Source: Oceanospirillaceae bacterium (GTDB lineage: Bacteria > Pseudomonadota > Gammaproteobacteria > Pseudomonadales > Litoribrevibacteraceae). Taken from it: 64,000 nt of DNA. Positions 43,668 to 53,260 of this stretch are shown in pieces; the first letter of the stretch is position 1, and the number at the start of each line of letters is the position of its first letter. Under the pieces are notes generated by a model. The model did not search any database and was not told the DNA's origin. It saw only the letters and a program-made list of their open reading frames with translations. The position numbers were made by a program, and so were the translations under genes. The stretch spans positions 434,001 to 498,000 of the forward strand of contig JADFAD010000006.1 in the NCBI GenBank assembly GCA_015665455.1. The letters are read 5' to 3'.

Positions 43668-44369
43668 ATGTTTGATTTCCACGGCTATGGCCCTTCCATT
43701 TTTCAAGGTGCCATTCTTACCATTGAGATTGCATTCTTATCTCTGTTTCTGGCTGTCTCACTTGGCTTGCTCGGTGCGATCGCAAAAATATCCAAAAATC
43801 GTTTAGCCAACGCAATCGCCACAGCCTACACCACATTAATTCGTGGCGTGCCTGATCTAGTCCTGATGTTGTTGATCTTCTTCGGTGGCCAAATGCTAAT
43901 GAACAGCTTCACCGACATGCTTTATGATCGATTTGAAATCGATATTTTTATTAACATCAATGAATTCATTGCAGGCGTTGTCACCATTGGTTTTATCTTT
44001 GGGGCTTACATGGCAGAAACGTTCAGAGGTGCATTTCAATCCGTTGATAACGGGCAAATTGAAGCAGGCAAAGCCTATGGCATGTCACAGTCACAAATAT
44101 TTAGACGCATTATGTTCCCTCAGATGATGAGACATGCGCTGCCAGGCTTAGGAAACAATTGGATGGTTTTGTTAAAAACCACCGCTCTGGTTTCCATCAT
44201 AGGCCTAGCGGATATGGTCAGACTAGCGTCTGAAGCAGCGAAAGCTGTGCACGAACCATTTACATTCTTCATTCCCGTTGCCGCTGTCTATTTAATGCTT
44301 ACTGCGGTATCAGAGATAGTGATGAAGAGACTTGAAATTCGTTACAGTGCTGGCGTAGTGAAAGGTTAA
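43668..44369 (+). CDS. Basic amino-acid ABC transporter permease (HisQ/ArtQ type)
   Basis: 233 residues, about five membrane helices. The N-terminus has GAILTIEIAFLSLFLAVSLG, and the permease EAA loop reads EAGKAYGMSQSQIFRRIMFPQMMRHALPG. The RGVPDLVLMLLIFFGG segment is typical of this family. It pairs with the next gene to form the heterodimeric channel. Confidence 0.95.
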   Translation: MFDFHGYGPSIFQGAILTIEIAFLSLFLAVSLGLLGAIAKISKNRLANAIATAYTTLIRGVPDLVLMLLIFFGGQMLMNSFTDMLYDRFEIDIFININEFIAGVVTIGFIFGAYMAETFRGAFQSVDNGQIEAGKAYGMSQSQIFRRIMFPQMMRHALPGLGNNWMVLLKTTALVSIIGLADMVRLASEAAKAVHEPFTFFIPVAAVYLMLTAVSEIVMKRLEIRYSAGVVKG

Positions 44370-44378
44370 GGAGGATTT

Positions 44379-45095
44379 ATGGAAAGTTTAACTGCTCTGC
44401 TCAATCAGAACGAAATTTTTAACCTCCAGACCTTGTTACATTATTGGGACGGTTTGGTCATGACCGTTCAACTTGTTTTTATCTCGTTGGTGGTTGGCGC
44501 TGTGATTTCTGTTCCACTGGCAATCATGAGAGCCTCCCGCAACCCTTGGATTTCTAAACCTATTTGGGTTTACACCTACATCTTCCGAGGCACTCCGTTA
44601 TTGATCCAGCTGTATATCATCTATTACGGTGTGGTTTATATCGAAGGTATACAGGATTCCATGTTCTGGCCTGTGGTCAAAGAAGCCTTTTACCCTTGTC
44701 TGTTGGCCTTCGTCTTGAATACAGCAGCCTATACCACTGAAATTCTACGAGGAGCGATAGTTACAACACCAAAAGGTGAAATTGAAGCAGCAAAAGCCTA
44801 TGGCATGTCTTGGAGCACAATGACTCGCCGAATTGTTCTTCCCAGTGCTTTTCGCCGAGCCTTGCCGGCTTACGGGAACGAAGTCATCTTTATGTTGCAT
44901 GCCAGCGCCATTGCCAGTGTCGTCACTATCGTCGATCTGACAGGCGCAGCTCGTGACGTATATTCCCAACATTATGCACCGTTTGAAGCTTACACCTTTG
45001 TCGCAGCCATCTACTTATGTCTAACGTTTGGCTTGATTTACTTATTCAAATACCTTGAAAAGAAAATGCTCGCTCACCTTCGACCGCTTTCGTAA
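44379..45095 (+). CDS. Basic amino-acid ABC transporter permease (HisM/ArtM type)
   Basis: 238 residues. It has the motif TYIFRGTPLLIQLYIIYYG and the EAA loop EAAKAYGMSWSTMTRRIVLPSAFRRALP. It begins nine bases after the first permease with a strong AAGGAGG ribosome site, so it is translated in step with it. Confidence 0.95.
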   Translation: MESLTALLNQNEIFNLQTLLHYWDGLVMTVQLVFISLVVGAVISVPLAIMRASRNPWISKPIWVYTYIFRGTPLLIQLYIIYYGVVYIEGIQDSMFWPVVKEAFYPCLLAFVLNTAAYTTEILRGAIVTTPKGEIEAAKAYGMSWSTMTRRIVLPSAFRRALPAYGNEVIFMLHASAIASVVTIVDLTGAARDVYSQHYAPFEAYTFVAAIYLCLTFGLIYLFKYLEKKMLAHLRPLS

Positions 45096-45214
45096 GCCTC
45101 AACGTCTTCAGTAAGAATTAACCCGTTTGTTTTAGAACATGCAACGATCATCAGTAACGGTGATCGCTGCTAAATTTAAAGCGTTTCTGCAATAATTTAC
45201 CTTTGAGGTGATTC

Positions 45215-46258
45215 ATGTCCAAAACACTCAACCTATTTGCAGAAGGACAGGACTTTCTTTCCGAAACGCTGGCCGATTTAAAGCCGACGCCACTGACAGA
45301 CGCAATCACTCTGCCCGATGGGACCACCATCACACGCCTAGGTCTGGGCGGATTATCCGTGATTCCAGCCCAACCCAAAGACGCAAAACAGCTCATATTT
45401 TCATCTGCACTGCATGGGAACGAAACTGCACCCATTGAAGTGTGTAACCAACTGATTAATGAGATTTTAGAAGGTAAGACGTCGGTTTCTCGACCAGTAT
45501 TATTTATCTTTGGAAACCCTGCATCCATGCGAGTCGGTGAACGATTCATTGATGAAAACCTTAACCGTTTATTTTTAGGGAAACATTCCGAACCGGGTAA
45601 AAAACAAAACAAAGAGACCCTACGAGCAAAGGTCATTGAGGGGTGGGTAGACGCGTTTGTTACTGACACACAACAACCAAGCTCTGAACTTTGGCATTAC
45701 GACTTACACACCGCCATTCGAGGCTCTCACCGAGAGAAATTCGCACTATATCCATTTGTCCCTTCAAGAACTCCACCAAAGCAACAAATTGCATTTATGT
45801 GCGCTTCTGACGTCCATACCGTGCTTTTACAAGCCACACCCGCAGGCACATTCTCGGCGCTGACATCAGTAAAATATGGAGCAGAAAGTTTCACGATTGA
45901 GCTAGGCAGTGTACTCCCATTCGGACAAAACGACCTAACTCGGTATCAATCGGTAAAAGATCTACTTAGTAAACTCATTGAAGCTACAGAAGACACGCTC
46001 TCAATCGATCTAGCAGATCAAGTGGATCTTTTTGAAGTGTGTCATGAAATCCTGAACACCGGAGACGACTTCGTACTTAACATTAAAGAAGACGTTTGGA
46101 ACTTTGCACCATTTAAACAAAACGATTTGATTTGGAAAGATCAACAACAAGAATACCGCGTAGGTAAGACACCACAATACATTGTCTTTCCAAACAGCAA
46201 AGTCCCTGTTGGTCAAAGAGCAGGGCTCATGCTTAAAAAGTCCAACCCTAAGCGCTAG
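45215..46258 (+). CDS. astE: Succinylglutamate desuccinylase
   Basis: The last enzyme of the arginine succinyltransferase pathway; it splits N-succinylglutamate to succinate and glutamate. It is 347 residues with an M14-like zinc site: His67 and Glu70 in SALHGNETAP, a later His in WHYDLHTAIRGS, the catalytic Glu in SFTIELGSVLPFG, and the DENLNRLF substrate segment. GAGG precedes ATG 45215. It lies downstream of the transporter, so uptake and catabolism of arginine or ornithine are joined. Other ast genes are not in the window. Confidence 0.93.
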   Translation: MSKTLNLFAEGQDFLSETLADLKPTPLTDAITLPDGTTITRLGLGGLSVIPAQPKDAKQLIFSSALHGNETAPIEVCNQLINEILEGKTSVSRPVLFIFGNPASMRVGERFIDENLNRLFLGKHSEPGKKQNKETLRAKVIEGWVDAFVTDTQQPSSELWHYDLHTAIRGSHREKFALYPFVPSRTPPKQQIAFMCASDVHTVLLQATPAGTFSALTSVKYGAESFTIELGSVLPFGQNDLTRYQSVKDLLSKLIEATEDTLSIDLADQVDLFEVCHEILNTGDDFVLNIKEDVWNFAPFKQNDLIWKDQQQEYRVGKTPQYIVFPNSKVPVGQRAGLMLKKSNPKR

Positions 46259-46427
46259 ATACGCCATTCACCCTCACTCACATTTTTAATAAACCATAAG
46301 ACATTGGTATCGACCAGTTTGTAAACGCACTTATTCGCTTTTGAAACGGATTCATCCGATCAAACAACAAGCAAATTTCTCTCTCTGTGCTATAAATTTT
46401 ATTAGGGTATTTTAAAAGTGAGGGATT

Positions 46428-47153
46428 ATGCGCAATCGTTTTCAACGTCGAGATTTCATCCGAGCTGCTTTGGTCAGCGGTGGCTATATCGGTTTAGGCG
46501 CCAGCGGGATTTTAGCGCCTATTGTTCATGCCTTTGGTAACATTCCAGAAGAACTCCCACCCGATCAATCCATATATGAAATGAACGGCGAAGTGTACGT
46601 CGACGGTCAGCAAGCGGATAAATCAACCTTCATTACTGCCCAGTCATTGGTTGAAACAGGGAGCAACAGTCACGTTATATTTGCCGTTGGAAAGGACGCC
46701 CATATTCTTCGAGAAAACAGTAAACTTCAATTAAAAGGCGCATCAAAAACCTTGGAATCGGGCTTGCGACTGGTCACAGGAAAACTGCTTTCCGTCTTAG
46801 GCAAACGAGTTTCAGGCGAACAACACCAAATTGAAACCACGACAGCAACCATTGGTATTCGAGGCACAGGCATTTATACCGAATCCGAACCGGACGCCAG
46901 TTACGTTTGTACATGTTATGGCCATGTAGATATCTCAGCCAACAATGACCAACAAAGCAAAGAAACCATCATTTCGGAACACCATGATGCACCAAGGTAC
47001 ATCCTTGCAGACGGCTCGGCCGGTAAACTGATTACCGACGCTCCTTTCAAAAACCACACAGATGAAGAACTTATGCTCATTGAAGCCATTACGGGACGAG
47101 CACCGCCCTTCTCTTCTGTGATGGGTTACAGCTCCCCTCGCCGAGGTTACTAA
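46428..47153 (+). CDS. FecR-domain protein with Tat-type signal
   Basis: 241 residues. The N-terminus RRDFIRAALVSGGYIGLGASG is a twin-arginine signal, so the protein is exported folded. A FecR domain follows, with VGKDAHILRENSKLQLKG, LRLVTGKLLSVLG and the family segment TTTATIGIRGTGIYTE. The cysteine pair in YVCTCYG is unusual. It lies 24 bases before a CHASE2 adenylate cyclase gene, and the pair recurs in proteobacteria. It probably acts as an extracytoplasmic partner of the CHASE2 sensor. Confidence 0.88.
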   Translation: MRNRFQRRDFIRAALVSGGYIGLGASGILAPIVHAFGNIPEELPPDQSIYEMNGEVYVDGQQADKSTFITAQSLVETGSNSHVIFAVGKDAHILRENSKLQLKGASKTLESGLRLVTGKLLSVLGKRVSGEQHQIETTTATIGIRGTGIYTESEPDASYVCTCYGHVDISANNDQQSKETIISEHHDAPRYILADGSAGKLITDAPFKNHTDEELMLIEAITGRAPPFSSVMGYSSPRRGY

Positions 47154-47177
47154 GCTAAATTATAAGGCTGAAAATGG

Positions 47178-49373
47178 ATGTCATTGTTATTCACTAAAAA
47201 GTTTATACGACTCATTTTAAGCTTTATGATTCTCGCTGTTTTCCTACTTCACGCCACAGGGAAAATACAAATCGAATTATTCGATGCTCTCGAACGTTTT
47301 TCTTATGATCTTAGACTTGAAAATACCGCACCGAACACTGTAGACCCTAGAGTTGTTATTGTTGATATTGATGAATACAGTCTTCAAACCATCGGGCAAT
47401 GGCCGTGGAACAGAGATGTCATAGGTAAATTGACACGCCGCCTCACCGATATTCACCACGCAAAAACCGTGTCCTTCGATATGGTATTTGCTGAGGAAAA
47501 CATTTCTGACGGTAAAATACTGTTAGATGAAGTGAAAGACTATTTACCCATTAAGCAGCGCCAGTATTGGCAACAGCGATTGGACTACGACCAGATTTTC
47601 ACTGCAGACATAATTAATAGACCCGTGGTGCTAGGCTATGTATTCAATCAAAATGAAAATCAGGCCATTAACAGTTTACCCAATCCTGTTACTCGCATAG
47701 CCCCTTCCACACGTAAACAAATCAATTTAGTAAAACCTAAAAGCTACACGTCCAATTTACTCACATTACAACAAGCCGCAGCTCACTCAGGCTTTTTCGA
47801 TAACCCTGCGGTAGATGCGGACGGCATCTACAGAAAAGTGCCACTGGTTCAAATGTACAACGGAGGCATCTACCCTTCATTGGCACTCGCCACCGTTCAA
47901 ATCGCCACGGACAGCCTGAAATTAAAGCTCAATCTTCAACGTCAAGATGAATACGTGTCTATTGAAGGGGTTTCGCTTAGTGACATTTACATTCCCACGG
48001 ATGAAAGCACCAACGTGTATGTACCTTACAGAGGTCGCCAAAAGAGCTTTCCTTACATCTCTGCCTCAGAAGTACTGAATTCACCTAAGGCAATTCCTTT
48101 ATTGGAAGATAAAATTGTTCTCATTGGCACAACAGCACCGGGTCTACTGGATTTACGGTCAACGCCATTACAAAAGAACTATCCTGGCGTTGAGGTTCAT
48201 GCCAACTTAGTCTCCGGCATCCTAGATGGCACAACTCGCCACCACCCAAGTTACGCCTTAGCTCAAGAAGTAATCACTCTGTTTCTAATTGGGTTAATTG
48301 TTATCTTTTCACCGGTTTTAAAACACCCGATCAAACATCTCTCATTGGTATTCATTCTGGCCATAAGTTACATAACCTTAAATATTTACGCTTGGTACAA
48401 TGGACTCGTTTTACACTTGGCAGACCCCATCCTTCTCATATTTTCTCTCATTGCGTTTCAAACAAGTTGGGGATTTCTGGTTGAATCCCGAGCGAAACGT
48501 CATCTAGCACGATTATTCAGCCAATACATCCCTAAAGAATTGGTCAATGAAATGGCTGAATCACCAGACACCTTTGCTCTGGACGGTGAAAGCCGAGAAA
48601 TGACAGTACTTTTTACAGACATCAGGGGTTTCACGAGTATTTCTGAAAGCCTTCAACCGAAAGAACTCTCACAACTAATGAACGAATATTTAACGCCCAT
48701 GACAGAGATCATTCACCGACACCATGGCACCATCGATAAATACATGGGGGATGCCATCATGGCGTTTTGGGGCGCACCGCTTTTGGATGAAAGCCATTCA
48801 TACAATGCACTTCATGCTGCAGAAGACATGATTACAGCCCTCGAACGGCTTAATCAGCGCTTTAAACAAAAAGGATGGCCAGAAATAGAAATTGGTATAG
48901 GGCTCAACACAGGCATGATGGACGTTGGAAACATGGGTTCAGAGTTCCGTATGGCTTACACCGTATTAGGAGATTCGGTGAACTTAGGCTCCCGATTAGA
49001 GGGGTTAACCAAAAACTATGGCGTAAGCACTATCATCGGTGAAGAAACACGAGCCAAGATTCCTGATATCCAATGCCGAGAACTGGATCGAGTGAAAGTA
49101 AAAGGTAAAGACCGACCTGTCAGTATCTTTGAACCAGTAGGCCATTCAGATCTGCTTTCAACAACTGAAATCCGAAACACTAAACAGTTCAACGAGATGT
49201 TACTTCGCTACAGAGCGCAGGATTGGCCTGGCTGCCTTGAAATCTTATCTTTACTGATCAAAGAAGATAGACCATGTAAGCTCTATAAGATCTATCTAGA
49301 CCGAATCAGAGCTTATCAAAAAGTGCCACCCCCTCTTAAATGGGATGGCGTTTTTGTTCATACATCCAAATAA
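47178..49373 (+). CDS. CHASE2-domain adenylate/guanylate cyclase
   Basis: 731 residues. One N-terminal helix, an extracytoplasmic CHASE2 domain (about 30-340: DPRVVIVDIDEYSLQTIGQWPW, KIVLIGTTAPGLLDLRSTP, GVEVHANLVSGIL), two or three more helices (about 355-425), and a class III cyclase domain (about 460-645). The cyclase carries the metal motif VLFTDIRGFTSISE and KYMGDAIMAFWGAP, and closes with AYTVLGDSVNLGSRLEGL. A C-terminal tail of about 80 residues follows. It should turn an envelope signal, perhaps via the FecR partner, into cAMP. Confidence 0.95.
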   Translation: MSLLFTKKFIRLILSFMILAVFLLHATGKIQIELFDALERFSYDLRLENTAPNTVDPRVVIVDIDEYSLQTIGQWPWNRDVIGKLTRRLTDIHHAKTVSFDMVFAEENISDGKILLDEVKDYLPIKQRQYWQQRLDYDQIFTADIINRPVVLGYVFNQNENQAINSLPNPVTRIAPSTRKQINLVKPKSYTSNLLTLQQAAAHSGFFDNPAVDADGIYRKVPLVQMYNGGIYPSLALATVQIATDSLKLKLNLQRQDEYVSIEGVSLSDIYIPTDESTNVYVPYRGRQKSFPYISASEVLNSPKAIPLLEDKIVLIGTTAPGLLDLRSTPLQKNYPGVEVHANLVSGILDGTTRHHPSYALAQEVITLFLIGLIVIFSPVLKHPIKHLSLVFILAISYITLNIYAWYNGLVLHLADPILLIFSLIAFQTSWGFLVESRAKRHLARLFSQYIPKELVNEMAESPDTFALDGESREMTVLFTDIRGFTSISESLQPKELSQLMNEYLTPMTEIIHRHHGTIDKYMGDAIMAFWGAPLLDESHSYNALHAAEDMITALERLNQRFKQKGWPEIEIGIGLNTGMMDVGNMGSEFRMAYTVLGDSVNLGSRLEGLTKNYGVSTIIGEETRAKIPDIQCRELDRVKVKGKDRPVSIFEPVGHSDLLSTTEIRNTKQFNEMLLRYRAQDWPGCLEILSLLIKEDRPCKLYKIYLDRIRAYQKVPPPLKWDGVFVHTSK

Positions 49374-49407
49374 AAAACTAAGTGACTGCCTGAAAGACAT
49401 TAAATCG

Positions 49408-49443
49408 CTGCGACAGCTTCACTGCGACAGCTTCACTGCGACA
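49408..49443. repeat. Tandem repeat, 14-base unit CTGCGACAGCTTCA, about 2.6 copies
   Basis: Two full units and a partial third. The array overlaps the stop codon of the PAS gene (49433-49435), so changes in copy number would alter its last residues. Confidence 0.9.
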
Positions 49444-49816
49444 ACGATAATTTCTTGAACACCTTAAATACTTCAGGCTCTACACATAACCCAAAGCAAC
49501 GAGTGTGGATAAAATCCCCTTCTTTTTGGTAAACACTGGAATTAAAAACAATGTTCTTAATCCCGTCTTTACCTTTTACTCGATAGGCATAATTTTGCAC
49601 GCTTTGGCAATCACCCAAAACATCCAGTAGCTTTTGCAATTCACCTTTATCAACTTCAAACTCAGACACATGATGACCTATGTATTCATCACGGGTATAG
49701 CCTAAGTTTTCCAATTCCCGTTGATTGGCATAAATAATAAACCCGTCTTTATCTACACAGTGGATACCCACATTAGCATTACCCACTAACGCTTCAAAAT
49801 CCTCAAACTCCGCCAT
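49433..49816 (-). CDS. Single PAS-domain protein
   Basis: 127 residues made almost entirely of one PAS fold: FEALVGNANVGIHCVDKDGFIIYAN, then LENLGYTRDEYIGHHVSEF, and YRVKGKDGIKNIVFNSSVYQ. There is no output domain. It is 20 bases downstream of the chemoreceptor gene on the same strand, so it may be an accessory sensor for that receptor or a signalling adaptor. Confidence 0.85.
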   Translation of the reverse strand: MAEFEDFEALVGNANVGIHCVDKDGFIIYANQRELENLGYTRDEYIGHHVSEFEVDKGELQKLLDVLGDCQSVQNYAYRVKGKDGIKNIVFNSSVYQKEGDFIHTRCFGLCVEPEVFKVFKKLSLSQ

Positions 49817-49836
49817 GCTTTAACGATACCTACCTA

Positions 49837-51372
49837 TTAATCAACTTTAAATCGGTCGAAGGTTTTTAAGACTTGCTGATTTAAGTCTTGCAGAGACGAT
49901 GCAGTTTCAACGGATTCTTGAGAAACATCCGTAATACTGGAAGCAATGCTGGTGATTTTAGTTAGGTTTCTCGTAACATCATCACACACAGCATTCTGCT
50001 CTTCGGTTGCACTGGCAATCTGTATACTCATATCATTAATTACGGTCATTGCATTGGTAATTTCCACCAAGGCATCGCCCGTTTTAGAGCTCATTTCAAC
50101 ATTATCTTCACTGCGGCCTTTGGAAGAAAGCATTGCTTCAACCGCTTTTTGAGCACCGCCTTGTAATTTTTCAATCATGGATTGAATTTCTTCGGTGGCT
50201 TCTTGGGTTCTACTGGCAAGAGCACGAACTTCATCAGCAACAACCGCAAAGCCACGACCCATTTCACCGGCTCGAGCCGCTTCAATGGCAGCATTCAACG
50301 CCAATAAGTTAGTTTGTTCTGCAATACCCCTGATCACCGCAAGCACGCTAGTAATGTTCGCCACATCGTTTTGCAGAGCATCAACCGCTTCGGCTCCCGA
50401 ATCAATTTCCTTGGCCAATTCATTAATGGCTTCAATCCCATTCATTACAATGGTATTGGCTTTGGTTGCAGCGGAATCCGCACTATGAACCGACTCTGCA
50501 GCTTGCTGAGCATTCTCAGCCACGTTTTGAGAAGCAATGCCCAATTCGTGAGTAGCCGCCGTTACTTGATCAATTTCTTCATGCTGCTCATGCAAGTCGC
50601 CTTTAATATCAACGGAACTTGCCGCGACTTTATTAACCCAACCTTCCATCTCCTGCATGGACGTCCGAGTTTCAACCACCAGCGCCCAAATTTTCTCGAC
50701 AAAGGTATTAAATTCCTTGGCGAGATCACCAATTTGATCTTGTCTATTGGCATCTAATCGACGCGTTAAATCCCCTTCGCCTTCGGCAATGTCGTGCAAA
50801 GCATCAATGACCTGAGTTAATGGTCGATCCACCAACGTTCTGGCAGCAAGACTGATCACTATCGCAAGAATGATGTCCAACAATACGGTTTTGAAAACCG
50901 TTTTCTGAACCACCTCACTCAGCTGAGCGTTCATCTCAGATTCGTCAATCCAAATGACGACCGAACCTATCTTTTTCTTCGTTCCGTAATCATCAAACTC
51001 AAGCTTTTCCTTTAAGCTCGGGCCGTCCCATTTATGATCTTTAAAAGCAACGGTCTTCCGAACGCCTTCTACATTTTCGTTAATAAGGCCTTTAGTGACT
51101 TCGCCCTTGGCATCTCGAATAATGATGCCGTACACAAAACCCGCTTTTACTTCGGATAATAAAACCTGATCAACTTGGTCTGTTTCGAAATTCCATACCA
51201 AACCTGGCAAGCTCTTGGATAAACGCTGAATAGCCATTTCCGATTGCTTTTCAGTCTGCCCAACCAAATGATCACGCACTTGGTTATAGTCGTAATACCC
51301 AAACGCTACTAAGAAGAACGTCAAGATCACAACAAGAAGCACTATCAGTTTAAAGCCTATCTTCCTAGCCAC
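49837..51372 (-). CDS. Methyl-accepting chemotaxis protein
   Basis: 511 residues. An N-terminal helix (about 7-25), a periplasmic sensor region of about 130 residues, a second helix (about 160-180), HAMP (about 183-235), and a long signalling helix bundle with the hairpin tip EQTNLLALNAAIEAARAGE and GRGFAVVADEVRALA. Ligand unknown; the sensor region looks like a single Cache/4HB-type domain (YGIIIRDAKGEVT). It starts at GTG 51372 behind AGGTGAT. The PAS gene and a solute-binding-protein gene flank it. Confidence 0.95.
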   Translation of the reverse strand: MARKIGFKLIVLLVVILTFFLVAFGYYDYNQVRDHLVGQTEKQSEMAIQRLSKSLPGLVWNFETDQVDQVLLSEVKAGFVYGIIIRDAKGEVTKGLINENVEGVRKTVAFKDHKWDGPSLKEKLEFDDYGTKKKIGSVVIWIDESEMNAQLSEVVQKTVFKTVLLDIILAIVISLAARTLVDRPLTQVIDALHDIAEGEGDLTRRLDANRQDQIGDLAKEFNTFVEKIWALVVETRTSMQEMEGWVNKVAASSVDIKGDLHEQHEEIDQVTAATHELGIASQNVAENAQQAAESVHSADSAATKANTIVMNGIEAINELAKEIDSGAEAVDALQNDVANITSVLAVIRGIAEQTNLLALNAAIEAARAGEMGRGFAVVADEVRALASRTQEATEEIQSMIEKLQGGAQKAVEAMLSSKGRSEDNVEMSSKTGDALVEITNAMTVINDMSIQIASATEEQNAVCDDVTRNLTKITSIASSITDVSQESVETASSLQDLNQQVLKTFDRFKVD

Positions 51373-51470
51373 ATCATCACCTATGCCTTATTTAATACAC
51401 CGCCAATGATTACGTCATCATGATCACATCATTGGCAGCCACACCATCCATCAACCCTAACCAATAGTAC

Positions 51471-52205
51471 TTATAAAAATTTCTTCATAATTTGGTTAAC
51501 GTCGATTTTCCCTAATCCCCGATTAAATATATCGGCCATTTTTTGACCTTCTGCAGTTTTTTTGAAACAAATAAATAACTTTTTATCTTCAAGCAACTTG
51601 GCGTTCATCTGTACTTTTTCGCTTGCTCCCTTCAAAGAAGGCTCCGTTTTCAAAATATACTCAAACACATTTGAATCAATAACTGCCAACGGTATTCGTC
51701 CACCTAAAACCTTTCGGATGTTTATCGTATCACTGGTCACCGCTTGCACTCTTTGGTCTCCCGATGCCACTCGCGCATCAAATTCCTGTGTGTTCACATA
51801 GTCCTGAACAACACCAATAATATGAGCTGATAAACTTTCGATTGAATCCCATTGCACAATGTTCTTCTTGTTTTCCACAAACCCTAAAGGACCAGAACCA
51901 ATTTCATTACTGAATAAAAACTCTTTTTTAATACCTTCTGAATAATATTCAGGAAAATACCCTGAGTACTTACTGCTCGCATCTTTTGCCTCATTTACCG
52001 CACGAGACCAAGGTAAAAAATCAACTTCTAAATCATAACCCGCTGCTTTAAATGCCGCTTTAGCTACTGCAACGGAGGCACCGCCCTCAGGTAAGCTACG
52101 GCCAGCATAAGGTGGCCACTCGAGCGAAGTCAGGTACACTTTCTCTGCAGAAAAAGAATAGATACTTACCAACAAACTGATTATGACAACTGCAATACGA
52201 CTCAT
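51471..52205 (-). CDS. Orphan periplasmic solute-binding protein (family 3-like)
   Basis: About 244 residues with a signal peptide (SRIAVVIISLLVSIYSFSA). The fold begins KVYLTSLEWPPYAGRSLPEGG and LPWSRAVNEAKDASSKYSGYFP, typical of family 3 binding proteins that act in signalling and not transport. No permease or ATPase gene adjoins it. Its position beside a chemoreceptor makes a ligand-presenting role possible. I use ATG 52205, the start that best fits the signal sequence. Confidence 0.82.
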   Translation of the reverse strand: MSRIAVVIISLLVSIYSFSAEKVYLTSLEWPPYAGRSLPEGGASVAVAKAAFKAAGYDLEVDFLPWSRAVNEAKDASSKYSGYFPEYYSEGIKKEFLFSNEIGSGPLGFVENKKNIVQWDSIESLSAHIIGVVQDYVNTQEFDARVASGDQRVQAVTSDTINIRKVLGGRIPLAVIDSNVFEYILKTEPSLKGASEKVQMNAKLLEDKKLFICFKKTAEGQKMADIFNRGLGKIDVNQIMKKFL

Positions 52206-52468
52206 CACACACATCCAAGAAATTGCTAAAAATACTTTAAAAAAGTACACATTTTGTCATTGAGTCTAGTCGAGAGGAAAGTTTATACAAACTTATAAAA
52301 AGCACTATCAATAGAAGAAGAACAGAGAAAAGTGTGGCTATTAACCTAAAAAATTCTAAGAAATCTACCATCCTTCACTTCCGAAAAGCATCTATAAAAC
52401 AGTGCAATCACTCAAGACTAACAACATTTAATCTATACTCTGATTAATGATGAATAAGGTAGATTGAC

Positions 52469-53260
52469 ATGAAAAAACTAACCTTGATCCTCGTCTTATT
52501 TTTGCTAACACATTTCTCTTATGCAGAAGAAATGTCGTCAAGCTATACCATCTATTCATATCATCCTGACGCACCATTCTATTTACCGAGGCAACCTCTG
52601 GATTTAACTCGGGCATGGGTCGATTTATTCAACAAGCAAGAAACAGGAATACAACTGAAGTTAATACAAGTTTCTCGACCAGTGTTAAATCAAATCGTTG
52701 AGAACAAGCAACCGTATTTAATTATCTGGGCTAATCCGATTTGGTTTAAATCACGAGATCCAAATGTCATGGCAACCAACAATATTTTTTGGGATGCCGA
52801 TATTTTAGTCAGTCTGCCTCAAAAGCCTATCAACTATTCTGCCCCTGAAGATTTACAAGGGCTTAGGATTGGAGGTAGAAATGGTTATTTTTACAAAGGT
52901 ATTAATCCTTTAGTAAAAGAAGGCAAGATCAAGCGACTGAATCAGCTAACGGATCAAGAAAATTTCTATCAATTAACAACAAACAAAGTTGACGCTTTTA
53001 TTATGAGTCGATCAAGCTATCTATATTGGCAATATTCGGACGCTTCTAAGAAAAACTTATTCGTCGCTATCTCTCCTCATGATGCCTACACCCGTCACAT
53101 ACTTGTAAGCTCCCAAAATAAACATCTGGTTGCACCTCTAAATCAATTTATTGAACAATTGGAAGAAGATAAAACTTGGCAAAACTATTTGAAGACTTGG
53201 GGCGTAGAAGAACTAATCACCCCTTTTGAGCTTGAGTTGGATGAACTTCAGAAATACTAG
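52469..53260 (+). CDS. Second orphan periplasmic solute-binding-like protein
   Basis: 263 residues with signal peptide (1-19, ending SYA). Segments SYHPDAPFYLPRQPLDLTRAW, QGLRIGGRNGYFYKGI and KVDAFIMSRSSYLYWQYSD follow the layout of family 3 binding proteins. No transporter genes adjoin it. It is divergent from the other binding-protein gene and its stop overlaps by four bases the stop of the MocR gene. Its ligand is unknown. Confidence 0.8.
   Translation: MKKLTLILVLFLLTHFSYAEEMSSSYTIYSYHPDAPFYLPRQPLDLTRAWVDLFNKQETGIQLKLIQVSRPVLNQIVENKQPYLIIWANPIWFKSRDPNVMATNNIFWDADILVSLPQKPINYSAPEDLQGLRIGGRNGYFYKGINPLVKEGKIKRLNQLTDQENFYQLTTNKVDAFIMSRSSYLYWQYSDASKKNLFVAISPHDAYTRHILVSSQNKHLVAPLNQFIEQLEEDKTWQNYLKTWGVEELITPFELELDELQKY

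Noticed and set aside
45151-45669. 172-codon frame antisense to astE
   Set aside because: It lies inside a strongly identified enzyme gene on the opposite strand, has no ribosome site and no protein-like pattern.
49408-49443. Short tandem repeat as a CRISPR or functional array
   Set aside because: Under three 14-base units with no spacers; it is a simple local duplication at the end of a gene.
50314-50757. 147-codon frame antisense to the chemoreceptor gene
   Set aside because: It is a shadow of the helical signalling domain, whose composition leaves the opposite strand open.
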